Part shown: positions 35,349-46,383 of the stretch, piece after piece
Layout: every line of letters begins with the position of its first letter
Position numbering within the stretch: position 1 is the first letter of the stretch
Source of the DNA: Gerris lacustris
Lineage: Eukaryota > Arthropoda > Insecta > Hemiptera > Gerridae
Reading direction: 5' to 3'
Assembly (NCBI GenBank): GCA_951217055.1
Contig: OX578281.1
Coordinates: forward strand, 64,606,043-64,670,042
Length of the DNA: 64,000 nt
The notes under the pieces: generated by a model
Told to the model about the DNA's origin: nothing
The model's database searches: none
Seen by the model: only the letters and a program-made list of their open reading frames with translations
Translations under genes and position numbers: made by a program

Positions 35349-35411
35349 TTTAGCTTCATGAGGACCAAAACCTGACATAGAAAGGATAGTCCTATTCCTC
35401 ATATTCATTTT

Positions 35412-35530
35412 GCTTCCGAGCTTACCGAAGGTAACGGAAGCTATGTGATCGTTCTGAAGAACGAAACATTTTTAGGTCTCCGATTTCAAAAATTTCCTAG
35501 ACAGAAATCCGTTTCAGACATCAGGTATAA
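35412..35530 (+). repeat. dispersed repeat R3, 3'-truncated
   Basis: GCTTCCGAGCTTACCGAAGG start, TTTCAGACATCAGG, then the similarity ends. Confidence 0.75.
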
Positions 35531-36410
35531 TTTTTGTTTGTCAAAAGTATAAACTTAAAAAGTACGTGATAGCATGCGAGGAAGCTATGTGCCACACCAA
35601 TTGGCAGTCTATTTTATTCAGTAATTGACCTTAGAAATATTTTCTTCTATTTCTTTATGAATCTTTATAATTTATCTCAATATACCGATACCCTATTCCA
35701 TAGAATCCTTAAGTGACAAAATATTCTTATTTTCCAAATAATCCATTTGAATATTCAGTGCTTGATTTACTTTATTCGGCAGTAAAATAACCCCTCTGTA
35801 TATCTCGCGATTTAAGAATAAACATTGCCCAAGAATTTGCAACTAGGCATTATATACCATGGTAAAATCAGGTCATGCCATTTTATTTTATAGCTGAGAA
35901 TTTATTCGTATTGTCACCATTTATCAAGTTAATAAAGTGACATTAAAAGAACACAAAATAACTGGTGTAGAAACTAATTAACAGCTGTTATGCTAGCGTA
36001 CCAATCCTCGACTAATTCCCATGAAATTGAAAACAATTTGTCACTCTGAAATCTCAAGTCAACTCCCATGGCTTTAATTAAACGTGATAAAGCCCTTTAT
36101 TAGATTTTCTCAAATGGACAGATAAGATACTGCTTATTGTGACAGATAAATACTGTGTATTTTAAAAGAGGCTTATTATATATAACCTTTTTGAGTAAGA
36201 CAGCTTTATTTATATTATTATTTGGTTAGTTACACCCAGTAACCACAAGATCCATCACAGAACAACTGATATCAAATGAAATTTTATTTTAAAGCTTTAA
36301 AAAGGTAAGTTAGACATAAAATTATATCATAGTTAAGCTCCTACTCAGTTAAGAAATTATTGCAAATGAAGTTTTCATCTGACTTTTTGGCCCTGGAAAG
36401 CCTGTTACGC
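35531..36410. other. AT-rich sequence, no gene
   Basis: Nothing recognised. Confidence 0.5.
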
Positions 36411-36582
36411 GGCTAAAGAGACAGAAAACTTATCTTACTACGTAAACTTACTTACATGGCTAAAGAGACAGAAAACTTATCTTACTACGTAAACTTACTT
36501 ACATGGCTAAAGAGACAGAAAACTTATCTTACTGCGTAAACTTACTTACATGGCTAAAGAGACAGAAATCTTATCTTACTTT
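36411..36582. repeat. 47-bp tandem repeat, about 3.7 copies
   Basis: Unit starts GGCTAAAGAGACAGAAAACT. Copies begin at 36411, 36458, 36505 and 36552 and are nearly identical. Confidence 0.95.
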
Positions 36583-36644
36583 AAGCTCTAAAATAGACCG
36601 TTTGAGACCGAGAACAAATAGAAATGGTGAATCGTAATCGGGTT

Positions 36645-36963
36645 AACTATGGTGTTTTATATTCAAAGCCATCACCGCATGGTGTTTCATATTCAAAGCC
36701 ATCACCGTATGGTGTTTCATATTCAAAGCCATCACCGTATGGTGTTTCATATTCAAAGCCATCACCGTATGGTGTTTCATATTCAAAGCCATCACCGCAT
36801 GGTGTTTCATATTCAAAGCCATCACCGCATGGTGTTTCATATTCAAAGCCATCACCGTATGGTGTTTCATATTCAAAGCCATCACCGTATGGTGTTTCAT
36901 ATTCAAAGCCATCACCGTATGGTGTTTCATATTCAAAGCCATCACCTTATGGTGTTTCATAGT
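36645..36963. repeat. 30-bp minisatellite, about 10.5 copies
   Basis: Unit ATATTCAAAGCCATCACCG(C/T) plus ATGGTGTTTC. Only one or two positions vary between units. Because the unit is a multiple of three without stops, frames are open on both strands (for example repeating YSKPSPYGVS). It lacks introns, signals or diversity expected of a gene. Confidence 0.95.
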
Positions 36964-36987
36964 CTAGTGAGAAATAGTGTCTTAAAA

Positions 36988-37697
36988 TAGAAGAGGTGTA
37001 GTGCAATAACCAAAAATAACGTCTTCACACAAAATACATTTTTTACACTCTCATATAAAGAGAAAGTTTTGTGATGGCGCGAAAATTCCATTTTGATGGA
37101 TTTACACGTTTTGAGGTCCCCTGAGCCCAAAAAAGTGGTTTTTAAAAAATGCCTGTCCGTCGTCTGTCTGTGCAGACGCCTGGAGCCTAAACTACTGAGC
37201 CGATTTTGACGAAATTTGGCAGAATACACGTTCAGAAAAATCATATCCCGAGGCGACATCGAGAAATGAATTTTACCTCCAAATTTGGGGGGCGCTACCC
37301 CCCTAAAACTCTGAAAAAACGTAAAAAAATTAAATCTCGAAAACGGTTCCGACGATTTTGATTAAAATATTCTAAAATGTAGTCCATTTTAAAACGAATC
37401 TAACGATATAAGCCGTTTTCCCGGGAAAAATCTAGTCCCTGAGAAAATCGCTTTAAACACGGAGGGAGAGGCCGGGTTCGACTCCTCGCCAAGGAGAAGT
37501 TATTTTTATGATATATTTTGATATGTTCAATAATTATTAAATGTATCAACGACAAATAATAAATGGAAAACACTGGGCCAAGTAATTATGAACTCGTATA
37601 TGAGAAAGTTTGTCTGAGTATTCTCTGAAAGATTGTTTATGTTTATTTTGTGTGAAGACGCTGTATTTGGTTATTGAACTACACCTCTTCTATAAGG
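36988..37697. mobile_element. inverted-repeat element enclosing repeat R2
   Basis: Ends AGAAGAGGTGTAGTGCAATA and the inverted partner at about 37651-37697, about 47 bp each, containing CGTCTTCACACAAAAT. Inside, 37045-37450 is a copy of repeat R2. Whether R2 is internal to this element or inserted in it is unclear. Confidence 0.75.
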
Positions 37698-38179
37698 TCA
37701 CACATTGGAGATAAACAAAGTCGAGGATTTAGTGTTTCCATAGTCAAACCGACTAAGAATCACCATTTCTTTCTTTATACCATGTTTTGAATTTGTTAGT
37801 CCATTTTCAACTATTTTCATAATCCATGAAAAGATCCCCTAATAAAGTGACAAAACATAGGTCTTGGTTTCTGGCTTGAAAAGACTAATTCGGAACATGA
37901 TTTCCTTGTTTTCCCTCAACCCTGGAATTCCTACTTATGAGATAAAATAGCAAGAAATCTATTGCCTTATAAAGAAGCAAATAGTACATTACGCGTCGAG
38001 TGCGGAAAGTAGCATTTTGCATGCGAGTGTGGAGTTTGTACCCGAGCGATAGCGAGGGTAGTAAAACCACACGAGCAATGCAAAATGCCGTTTTCGCACG
38101 AGTTGCGTACCGTACTTTATCTAGGATTGTTAGATTTAAATAATAAATACAGAAAAAAAATAAACTTGCTGTAAGTTCG

Positions 38180-38295
38180 TATCTCTCTCTTGATAATGAT
38201 GACATTAATTCTTGAGTTGTATTTTTTGCCGAATAAATTATTTCTGGAGGAGTAATATTCTCCACATTTTCGTCAAAGTCACTTGATTCACTCAT
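38180..38295 (-). pseudogene. N-terminal fragment of a mobile-element protein (tyrosine-recombinase-like start, uncertain)
   Basis: Minus-strand MSESSDFDENVENITPPEII then NTTQELMSSLSRERYELT, after which the frame runs into an unrelated sequence. An acidic start followed by an S-x-x-R-Y-E pattern is reminiscent of the N-terminal region of Crypton-like tyrosine recombinases, but the catalytic domain is absent. The second copy (56733-56822) has the same start with a stop shortly before the S-R-E segment. Confidence 0.35.
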
Positions 38296-38392
38296 TGTTT
38301 TTCATTAAAAACTCGATATAAGCAGTTACTTTAATAAAAGAACAGCAAATTAGTTTTGTTAAATGTAAACAAACTCGCTAATCGTGCGTAAA

Positions 38393-38449
38393 GCTGAAGA
38401 ATTCCTCTTCTTTACCGCCCTAGGGTGGTAAAGAAGAGGAATTCTTCAG
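38393..38449. repeat. 57-bp hairpin in repeat R6
   Basis: CTGAAGAATTCCTCTTCTTT plus ACC, about 11 central bases, then the exact inverted form. The same hairpin, with a different central sequence, is at 56577-56634. Confidence 0.92.
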
Positions 38450-38639
38450 AACTATGAGACGCGCATGCGCTATGAATACAAGTACGTAAAGAATCACTTT
38501 CTACTCATCTAAACAGAGATACAATGTTTATATTTCGTATCAATCGTAGATAAAGAATTTTTTTTAAATCCTTAACAAGGCGTTTCAAGACCAAGAACAA
38601 TAAAAGAAATGGTATTTCGTAGTCTTTAAAAAAAAAAAA

Positions 38640-41600
38640 AATAAGAACACAAACATCATATTTTTTAATAATTTTTATTTCTTTTTACTAAGTACACAGT
38701 TTTTTGTGGTGACTGGAAAAAAATAAAACGATAAATATAAATGATTAAAAATTACAAAATAATAATAAAATTTATAAAAATATTGTACATTGTAGAAATT
38801 AAGAAAAAAATCATACATATAAAATAAAAATAAAAAATAAATGTGGTCCACAAATAAAAACTTAAAGCTCCTTTTTTTTCTTTATAGATATACACTTTAC
38901 ACTTATAATTACAAAATGAAATGTTACAATTGGTAACCTAAATTACAGTAACGCAAAAAAGTGCTGGAATTCACTATTCAGAATATGGTATTACTTAATA
39001 TAAAACTTTTATAATAATAAAATAATTAATTAATATTTGATTTTTAAATAATATTTGAGATTTATTAACTTTAGAATGTATATATGCTGTAATTTTTATT
39101 TTTTTATCCATCCCTGACGAAGGTCATTATATTATTCTGAAATGTTGCTAATTCGTAAAGAAAATTAAAAATATATTAGCTGTTACAAAGGCTAGAAGGA
39201 AGGTACAAATATCCAGGACTGAATTTAATTTTAAAAATAAACAATATTAATATTAATAAATCATAATATAATTCGGAAATGTTTTATAGAGGTTCTCTAT
39301 CATTTAAATAATAATTTTCTCCAATAAAATTTAATCAAATTTAAAACAATTAAGTTCTTGCAGTAAATTAGTTTGTACCAAAATTAATTCTAATTTATCT
39401 TTCGTGTCAATTACTACTAATTACATTTTACTACTAAGGGAATTAATTAAATTGAGTAATGTTCAAATTATTCAAATTATTAGAGGTACAATAATTAAGA
39501 AGTTAACAAAAATATATATTATTAAGGAAGAAATAATTAAAAATGGTCAGTGTGCGTAATAATTACGCAAACAGAAGTTGAACTTCATCTAATCGTGGGA
39601 TTTATTAATTTAATAATTAAGAAATTTTGGCACAATCTAACTTTCTCTAACCCATGTTAGGATGGTCGTGAGGCCTTAAAAAAGAAGGTCGCAGGTTCGA
39701 AACCCGTTTAGGTCTGTGTAGTTTTTATAGCTACACTGACTTCCGTCACAAAATAAAGTTATAGAAAAGGTTGCCTATCTAGTATTACATCACACAAAGT
39801 GTAACTTTACAAAAATTAATATTTAATAGTAAAATGAAATATAAATGATTATAAAATCACAATTACGTTCATTAATATATCTACTTTTAATATTCGCTAG
39901 TAAAGGCATTACGGATACATACAAAGATATATAAGGTAGATTTCACTGTACAGGTTACATAATACATATCTATAAGAAGTTATCATAATAATTTAAATAA
40001 ATAGTTATAAATTAATAAATGCAAGGATTTCGAAAATGTTTATATTATTGTTTCTGTAAATTAATAAGTCTATAATTTAGCTGAAATTTATAAAATGTAA
40101 CTTATTTATATTTCATACAAAATTGTACAAAAATTAGAGGTTATAGGGTTCTTAAAAAACAAGCCATTAGTTGAAAAAAGTAATAAAAAAAATATAAATA
40201 AACAAATAAATTTTTATAATAAGTCAATTTAAGATGTCTGTTATTAGGATATATATTACATTTTATTAGATTGTAACACCACTAAATATTTCTAATTTCG
40301 AATTAAAACCAAAAAAAAAAAAAAAATAAATAAAAATAAATAGTGATATTAATTTTTTTTTAAATACCTTCAACAAGAACAAAAAAAAATTGTTTAATTG
40401 TTAGCTTCAAAATGGTTTAAAATTATAGATCATTATCTTAAAAATAGTAAATTGAATTTAATTATATCAAACCATAAATTTTAAAAATTAAACAAAATAT
40501 GTAATATATTATACAAGATATTACATTAATACAAATTCATTTGGGGGTTTGTATCAGAGATTACTTTTTAAAAAAAAACTAATTATTTTTAAACAGATAG
40601 CCACTAGACCAATTTTTCTTAATATTTTAATTTTGACTTTAACACATACAAAATGTAATTTTATTTATTTTAACAGTTCGATAAATTCACTTAAAATAAT
40701 AAATTCTGTAAATAACTTCGGTTCTGGCAGAATTTTGTAAAAAATTTGACACAGTAGAACTTTTTAAATTTTTAGACAGTAACCAATTTCATTATTTACA
40801 AATAAAAATTATTTTTGTTCTCTTTTGTTAATTTTGTTTCATAATTTAGATTCACTTTTATTCGATAAAAATGTTAAAAGTTCATTTTATTTTTTAGTGT
40901 AGATTTATTAAAAAAATTATTAATTCTATTAAAAACAAAAAAATCTATTAATTATATATGCGATTTTACTGAACTGTATCATAATTGAATCCAAATGAAA
41001 AAATACATAAAAATAAATTATATAATCATGTTAAAATAAGAAATAAAATAAAAAAAATCAACTTATATGTTATATCAATAACTTTATATTGCTTAAGTGA
41101 ACACATATTTATAATTTTAATTTTTTTAAAAATAACACAGACAAAAAAAAAACGGAACTCCAGCACAAAATAATAATAATAATAATAATTAAAATAAAAA
41201 ATAACTTAATACACGAAATTAGTCTTTAAAAAAGGTTTTTCTTTTAAAAATTACAAAAATAAAATGTACAACTGTGAGAGGAAGAACATTAAGTATGTAA
41301 TTAATACTTAATTCTAAAGTTTAATTATTTTTTCATTTACAAAAAGTTTATTCTTATTTTTATTTATTAATTATTATTCTTCTATACAATATTTCATTTT
41401 TTATATATCAATTATTAATCTATTTTTATTAATAAAAGGAGGAAGGCAAGCTGCGTATTAAAACGATCTTAGGGGTTTTTATTTAAAAATTAATATAATA
41501 TTTTCTTATAATATAATCTTAAGGAACTAGAAACAAAAAAAAACAAAACTTATAAATTAATACTGATTTCATTCCCCTTTCTTTAATTTAATTTTTTTCT

Positions 41601-41856
41601 TTTCTTTTTTTTTCAAATAACAAAACACACTGGACACGATATCTAAAAACATTCAAAAACTTTTTTTTTATTTTTATTTTTTTTTATACTTTTTATTTTT
41701 TTTTTACTCGTCTTGTCATAATTGTACATCATATACAGTCTATCTTGATTTAGGGTTATTTAAGTACTTAATTCAGCCCTGAAAAAAAAAATAATAAAAG
41801 GGTAAAATTAAAAAAATGAATCAACTTAAATATTTTTAAAAATAAAAATAAAGAAA
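38640..41856 (-). other. repeat-poor, extremely AT-rich stretch; candidate 3' UTR of the minus gene
   Basis: Over 3 kb without any MITE, foldback or dispersed repeat recognised, in a window where these occur every kilobase or so. It lies downstream of the minus-strand gene, and minus-strand AATAAA hexamers occur near its far end (about 38668-38675). A long 3' UTR would explain both the AT bias and the lack of insertions. A tRNA-like fragment (39660-39720) and a decayed stem-loop (39113-39150) are the only other features seen. Confidence 0.35.
39655..39722 (+). other. tRNA-like fragment with B box
   Basis: GGTCGCAGGTTCGAAACCCG is a good B box and T-arm. Upstream ACCCATGTTAGGATGGTCGT is only loosely A-box-like. 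Probably a SINE or tRNA relic, not a functional tRNA gene. Confidence 0.5.
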
Positions 41857-42488
41857 TAGTCCAGGATAGTCAGCAAAAAAGTGTTTGACTAACGTCAAGC
41901 TAGAATTTTATATATCGGGTGGTGCAAAAGTCCCCCTCCCCTCTTAAATTTTGAAATGTTTTTGATAAATTAATGGAACTTGGGGATCTGTACCATGAAA
42001 AGAAAAGTTTGTATTCATCCACTCGCTCACTATTGGCAACCACTCTTTTTGCCTCCAGATTATCCAAAATTAAAAAATTCAATTTGAAATGTGTATTTTT
42101 ATAACAGATTTTTTGTGAATCTATGGCAAAAAAAATAAGAAAATTTTACTTGTAACATTTTTTTCTACCAACAATATTTTTCCCCAATTGACTGTTGGTC
42201 ATTCAAATATTACTCCAAATTAAAGTGGTCACCTATTAAGTGACAAACTAATATCAACTTGATTTTTTGTCTACTAACTAATTTTGTACTCAGGATAATG
42301 AAAATCACATTGTCCACCAAATTGGGCAGGACATGGCCGTTCTTTTTTTTTTCTTTATTGCAAAGTTATGTCCCGCAGACGAACTTAGCCGACCACATAT
42401 TCTTAAAAGGCACTAAAAGATTAACTTATATACAAAATTCTAGCTTGATGTTAGTCAGACACTTTTTTGCACGCTATCTCCTGGACTA
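41857..42488. mobile_element. TAGTCCAGG family, decayed copy
   Basis: Starts TAGTCCAGGATAGTCAGCAA (small deletion in the terminal repeat) and ends with a good inverted end at 42488. The interior keeps CCCGCAGACGAACTTAGCCG in the right half. In the left half unrelated sequence replaces the matching arm (from about 41918). Flanks are AAA on both sides. Confidence 0.83.
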
Positions 42489-43461
42489 AAATAACAGTTA
42501 ATTCTGTTCTAAGAGAAAAGACACAGTAAAATAAAATAAAAACTTCGATGTCTAACAGTAAAAAAATCAATAAAAAAAAAAAATCGCCATTTTACAATTA
42601 AAATTATATAAACAAGGCCCCTATACACAATAAGTTGAGCGACACAGTCACTTCTTGACTAGCACAAAATTCTTTATTATTATAGGGAAGATGATTACTG
42701 AATGAAACACTGTATTGAATTAATGAATGAACTGAATAAACTATTGTTCATTGTAATAAATTATTGAATGGAACACTGTACCCATCTATTTGATGTGACC
42801 ATTTAGTTAAATAAACCTTGAAAAACACAATCAAGGTTCTAAGTTTCTAGGTTAATTTCATTATGAAATTAAGGAAGAACAAAATACTCAATAACAAAAT
42901 ATTTGAATTTTGGTAGAAACGTACCGCACCCTTTGATTCTAATATAATTTAGTCTTTGGATAGATAAGTGAATGCGAAAGCGCTGGACTTTCCTGAATAG
43001 ACATTGATACTTTATTTAAGTTCACTTAATTAATTATAAGGTTGAATAAGTGATTAAATATAAACAGTGTAATTAGTCCCTGAATGTCTCTAATGTCTCT
43101 GAACTGCGCTAATGGAACATTTGTAGCCGCTCAGTGCAGATTAAATCAGCCAATTTCGTTTCTTTCAATGATGAATTTCTCTTTTAAAGAAGAAAACGAG
43201 AAATAACACGGAATAGGGAAAATAATTAATTAAATTCTTTACTTAATTCTATACTTAGATCAACTAAGCAGTGATAGAGTATGGGTTTTTTTTAAAGAAA
43301 ACTTAGCGAGTTTATTGTTTGACCATATTATTAAAATTTAAACAGAGCTGTTTCTTATACTTATTAAAATCATTTTTATCGTTGCTAGTATAATGTGTCA
43401 CTTAAGTGGTTTTGATAATTACCTAAATTTACCTTTTTTTAATGAGTTAAGTTCAATATTT
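42489..43461. other. unassigned AT-rich sequence
   Basis: No exon of the minus gene could be placed here, and no repeat was recognised. Confidence 0.45.
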
Positions 43462-43955
43462 TGCAATATAAAAAAAAAATACTTCTTGCATAAGAGTCCG
43501 CAAGACAGTGAGACATTTTCATGTTTTCGCTCTGCGTAAACTACCGACATAAAATGAAATAAAATCGGTAATTTATTCAAGTAATTGATAAAAGGAGATG
43601 GAAGATAATTTTTATTCTTATCTCTACACCGGCACTGCCACGGCTTGATTACAAACGACTGAATTCAAAGGCGCCGGCCCGCCTTCTACGAATTGTTATT
43701 ATGGCTTCATACTAGGTAGCCCAAGAGGGCTGAGAGTTGATGGCATCCTCCTGTACTTTCCTAACTCCCTGTCACACGTATAAATCTTTTCGACTTTCTT
43801 CGGCCCTATGACGTGCGGTGGAGGAAGGCCCAAAAGCTGGGGAGACAGACTGTGCACACCTCCTATACATTTCTAACTCCTTGTTACACCGGGTAACGTT
43901 TTTTAGTAACGCTTTTCGAGTTATGTAGCACAGCCTAAACATGAAAATGTCAAAA
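43462..43955 (+). repeat. dispersed repeat R4, copy 2
   Basis: A direct copy of 24539-25040, in the same orientation, with scattered differences. Between these two copies lie the 3' ends of both RASGEF1-like genes. Confidence 0.82.
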
Positions 43956-44022
43956 AAAAAAACTTTTGGCACACAGTAACAAACGCATGATGTATTTCTA
44001 CTAATTAAAAAAAAAAAAAAAA

Positions 44023-44170
44023 CTAAAAAGAAGCATATTGAATTATTAACCCACATCTATGTTTCACTCCTACCACTGGAAGCATCTGTGAGGGGTGTTG
44101 AGCATCGTGTGGTCGATTCAATTCTTCTGGTAACACCACGCTGCTCGGCATAATTTCATGATGTTCGTTT
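44023..44170 (-). CDS. candidate terminal exon of the minus RASGEF1-like gene
   Basis: Minus-strand open segment after a TAGTTTCCAG acceptor. The first base completes a Lys codon with the AA left at 44907. It then reads 48 codons beginning NEHHEIMPSSVVLPEELNRP, with a TAG at 44025-44023. Base composition over 44060-44170 is much less AT-rich than the surroundings, and the amino-acid mix looks coding-like. However, it does not resemble the SSLLGR-type ending expected of the family and seen in the plus copy, and the pyrimidine tract is weak. An alternative acceptor with a much better tract lies at 41780-41778. It would give a four-residue tail after the Lys/Ala boundary (AELST) and a stop at 41761-41759, but it also lacks the family ending. 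The true last exon is unresolved. Confidence 0.3.
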
Positions 44171-44607
44171 CTGGAAACTATCAAATTATGTGAAGGGTAA
44201 TTAAGTGTTCTTGATCTCTAAATTGTTTTTATCTTACATAAAAAAAAAATTCCAGAAAAAAAAATAAACTTAGATCTATATTTTTAAGAGGATTTTAAAA
44301 AAATGGATTGTGAAAAAAAAAGCAGCAATTACCAATAGAATTAGCTCATTGCTCTAATAAATTATTAATATTCATCGTGATGCTTCCAATAGTATGAGCG
44401 AAATAATTGGATACTAAACTGAAAGTAACATGAATTTCCTCAATACTCCTAAATGCTAAATGGCTTTGATAACTCTCTAAGATTGCCAATGAACCAGACT
44501 TTTACTGTGTCTTTTTAATTTTTAATATAATTATCTTATATATTTGTATTAGACACTATTATTTTATAACAGAGTTATGTTTAAAGAATAATTTATAAGG
44601 TTTTGTG

Positions 44608-44846
44608 GGTAATTCTTTAGATTGTTACTCCCCTATGTATTATTGGAATATAAATGACTTTGACTAAATAACTATTAAGACAAAGGGATGTTTAGTCAGA
44701 TATACTTTGGGACATAAGAATATCACACTTCTGTTTTTATAAGGGGAGTAACAGTCTAAAGAAGAACATTCCGTATACCTTCTTTAGATTGTTACTCTTC
44801 TCTGATTTTTTTTTATAAGAGGAGTATAACAATCTAAAGAAGTGCC
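44608..44846 (-). mobile_element. hAT-like MITE family M1, reverse orientation
   Basis: Ends GGTAATTCTTTAGATTGTTA and AATCTAAAGAAGTGCC. Target duplications are GTTTTGTG (44600-44607) and GCTTTGTG (44847-44854), 8 bp with one mismatch. It sits in the intron just downstream of minus exon c. Confidence 0.9.
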
Positions 44847-44906
44847 GCTTTGTGATTTAAAAAAAAAAAATGTTATAAATCAATCTAAAATAAAAATAAA
44901 ACTCAC

Positions 44907-44976
44907 TTTAATGACTTGTATCTTTCCTTTTCATTGTTGTCGGGTTGTTCGCATTCAAATGAAGCGTAAGCCAGTG
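44907..44976 (-). CDS. RASGEF1-like gene, minus copy: internal exon c (C-terminal tail)
   Basis: Minus-strand exon of 70 bases. The acceptor is TTTTGTATGTTTCAG and the donor is GTGAGT (44906-44901). It encodes a split Ala followed by LAYASFECEQPDNNEKERYK and SL, leaving AA of a final codon. Phases match the plus copy (2 bases in, 2 bases left over), and ASFECEQPD matches ASYECEAPE there. A hAT-like MITE at 44608-44846 lies about 60 bases downstream in the next intron. Confidence 0.9.
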
Positions 44977-45239
44977 CTGAAACATACAAAATATAAAATG
45001 TAATGTCAAATAAAAAATAAATTCGATAGGATTATTCTTCGACCCTCCAACGAAGAAAAAGCATATTGAATTATAACCCCCCGTCAAAGACCAAAAAACC
45101 CTCCTCCATCTTTATCTTTATCAATGGTGAAGATATAACTAGATTATCAACGAATTCAAGTATAGAAGTAAAGAAAGATCGTTTCCCAAAACTTTAACAT
45201 TATAATATAGTTGTCGAAAAACCAAATAATTTCATTTAA

Positions 45240-45534
45240 AACATTTTTTAAAAAAACAAGCTTTTATTCGTATTCTTCTCAGCAAACCTATTCATTTGAT
45301 ACCCATATCATGGGCGTGCTTACAAAATAACTATTCCGCTATCTTGGGCTGTCCGCCATATTGGATTAAGAATGACGTCACTTAGCTAACTATGTATTGT
45401 CCTCCAAACTAAACGTGTTTGCAAAATTTCAATTCAATCGGTTGAGGATAACTGCTTTAAAATTCAGTTGCAAGATTTGACCCGAACATACATACATACA
45501 TACATACATTGCAAGTTAAATAATAGCTTGTAAT
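45240..45534. repeat. probable unclassified repeat with a (CATA)n tract
   Basis: Contains GGCTGTCCGCCATATTGGAT, GACGTCA and GCAAAATTTCAATTCAATCG, phrases typical of dispersed insect repeats, and an ACATACATACAT tract at about 45486-45508. It abuts repeat R5 without a clear boundary. Confidence 0.5.
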
Positions 45535-46165
45535 AATTTCAAGATAAAAAGAACTTTTTATATACTATGTTTTTAAATTTTCTGTTGAATCGTATGTAAT
45601 GTTGATAATATAATTGTTATTGTTATTGTTAGTGAAACAAAAAAAATAGTTCCGAATTTATTTACTTCTCATAAATGACAACCATCTAGAAAGCTGATCT
45701 TAAACCTATAAAAGGACAAATCTTTGTACAACGGATCTCCCCAACACCAAATCTAAAGCGTGCCATCGATATATTTGAAATAATATAAATAATATAATCG
45801 ATAAATAATATAATCGATATTTCCTGTTTTGCTGTCATTCATTGTTTATCTATCACAAATTTGAGACCCGTCAAAATGAAGATTGCGTAAATATGGGATA
45901 TGGCAAAACAAATAAAATAACTTGCGGATTTTTTCCGAACTAACTTTCCGTACAGCAAAATTTGCTGAAAACCAATTAAATTCTGCTGAAAGATGGCTAA
46001 AAGTATTAAAATAATGCATTGTCATCGTGTTCTTTAGCTATGCTTAAAGTTTCAAATGTCTAGCTATTCGGAAAGTTAGTTAGAAATCGATTGCCAGATT
46101 TGTACCGGACAAACAAACAAACAAACAAGAAAGCAAGCTAATAAAAACGTAGTAAAAAGAACATC
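45535..46165 (+). repeat. dispersed repeat R5, copy 2
   Basis: A direct copy of 33610-34215, with an extra roughly 50-bp segment near 45720-45770. It ends with the (ACAA)n run 70 bases from minus exon b. Confidence 0.85.
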
Positions 46166-46231
46166 TTCAGTGTCAGTCAAAAGATAAAGAATTTGGAGGA
46201 TTAAAATAAAATGAAATATGAAAATCCTCAC

Positions 46232-46383
46232 CATCCTCGTTGAGCACGGGAGTGGCTTGAAGGTAAGTGATAACTTTAGGCTGTTTAGGAAACGGACAGT
46301 GAACCTGCTTCCAGGTTATAAACTCAGTTACTTGTTTCGCAAGTTGCCAGAACTTCTCGAAATTTACATGACCATTTGGTAAC
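46232..46383 (-). CDS. RASGEF1-like gene, minus copy: internal exon b
   Basis: Minus-strand exon of 152 bases, the same length and phases as its plus-strand counterpart. The acceptor is TTTGTTTCAG and the donor is GTGAGG. It encodes LPNGHVNFEKFWQLAKQVTE followed by FITWKQVHCPFPKQ and a tail ending NEDG/A. By eye it differs from the plus-copy exon at about 21 of 152 bases. Nearly all of those are third-position silent changes, with two amino-acid changes. The intron upstream of it is about 5.8 kb, compared with 103 bases in the plus gene. A 600-bp dispersed repeat (45535-46170) ends just downstream of this exon. Confidence 0.95.

Larger units (their letters stand above)
37981..38560 (-). repeat. 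dispersed repeat R6 with a recombinase-like ORF start and a short hairpin, minus copy
   Basis: An inverted copy of 56450-57055. It contains an imperfect foldback (37984-38117, AGTACATTACGCGTCGAGTG versus AGTACGGTACGCAACTCGTG), an ORF start on the minus strand from 38295, and a 57-bp hairpin (38393-38449). The family looks non-autonomous. Confidence 0.82.

Noticed and set aside
36411..36963. Regularly spaced repeats resembling a CRISPR array
   Set aside because: The units are contiguous tandem repeats without unique spacers, in a eukaryotic setting.
42259..42489. Open frame at the end of the TAGTCCAGG element
   Set aside because: It follows the element's terminal repeat and recurs with stops in other copies. 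No coding signal.
43023..43110. Possible alternative acceptor for the minus-gene terminal exon (near 43117)
   Set aside because: It gives a phase-compatible short tail but has no pyrimidine tract and no family similarity.
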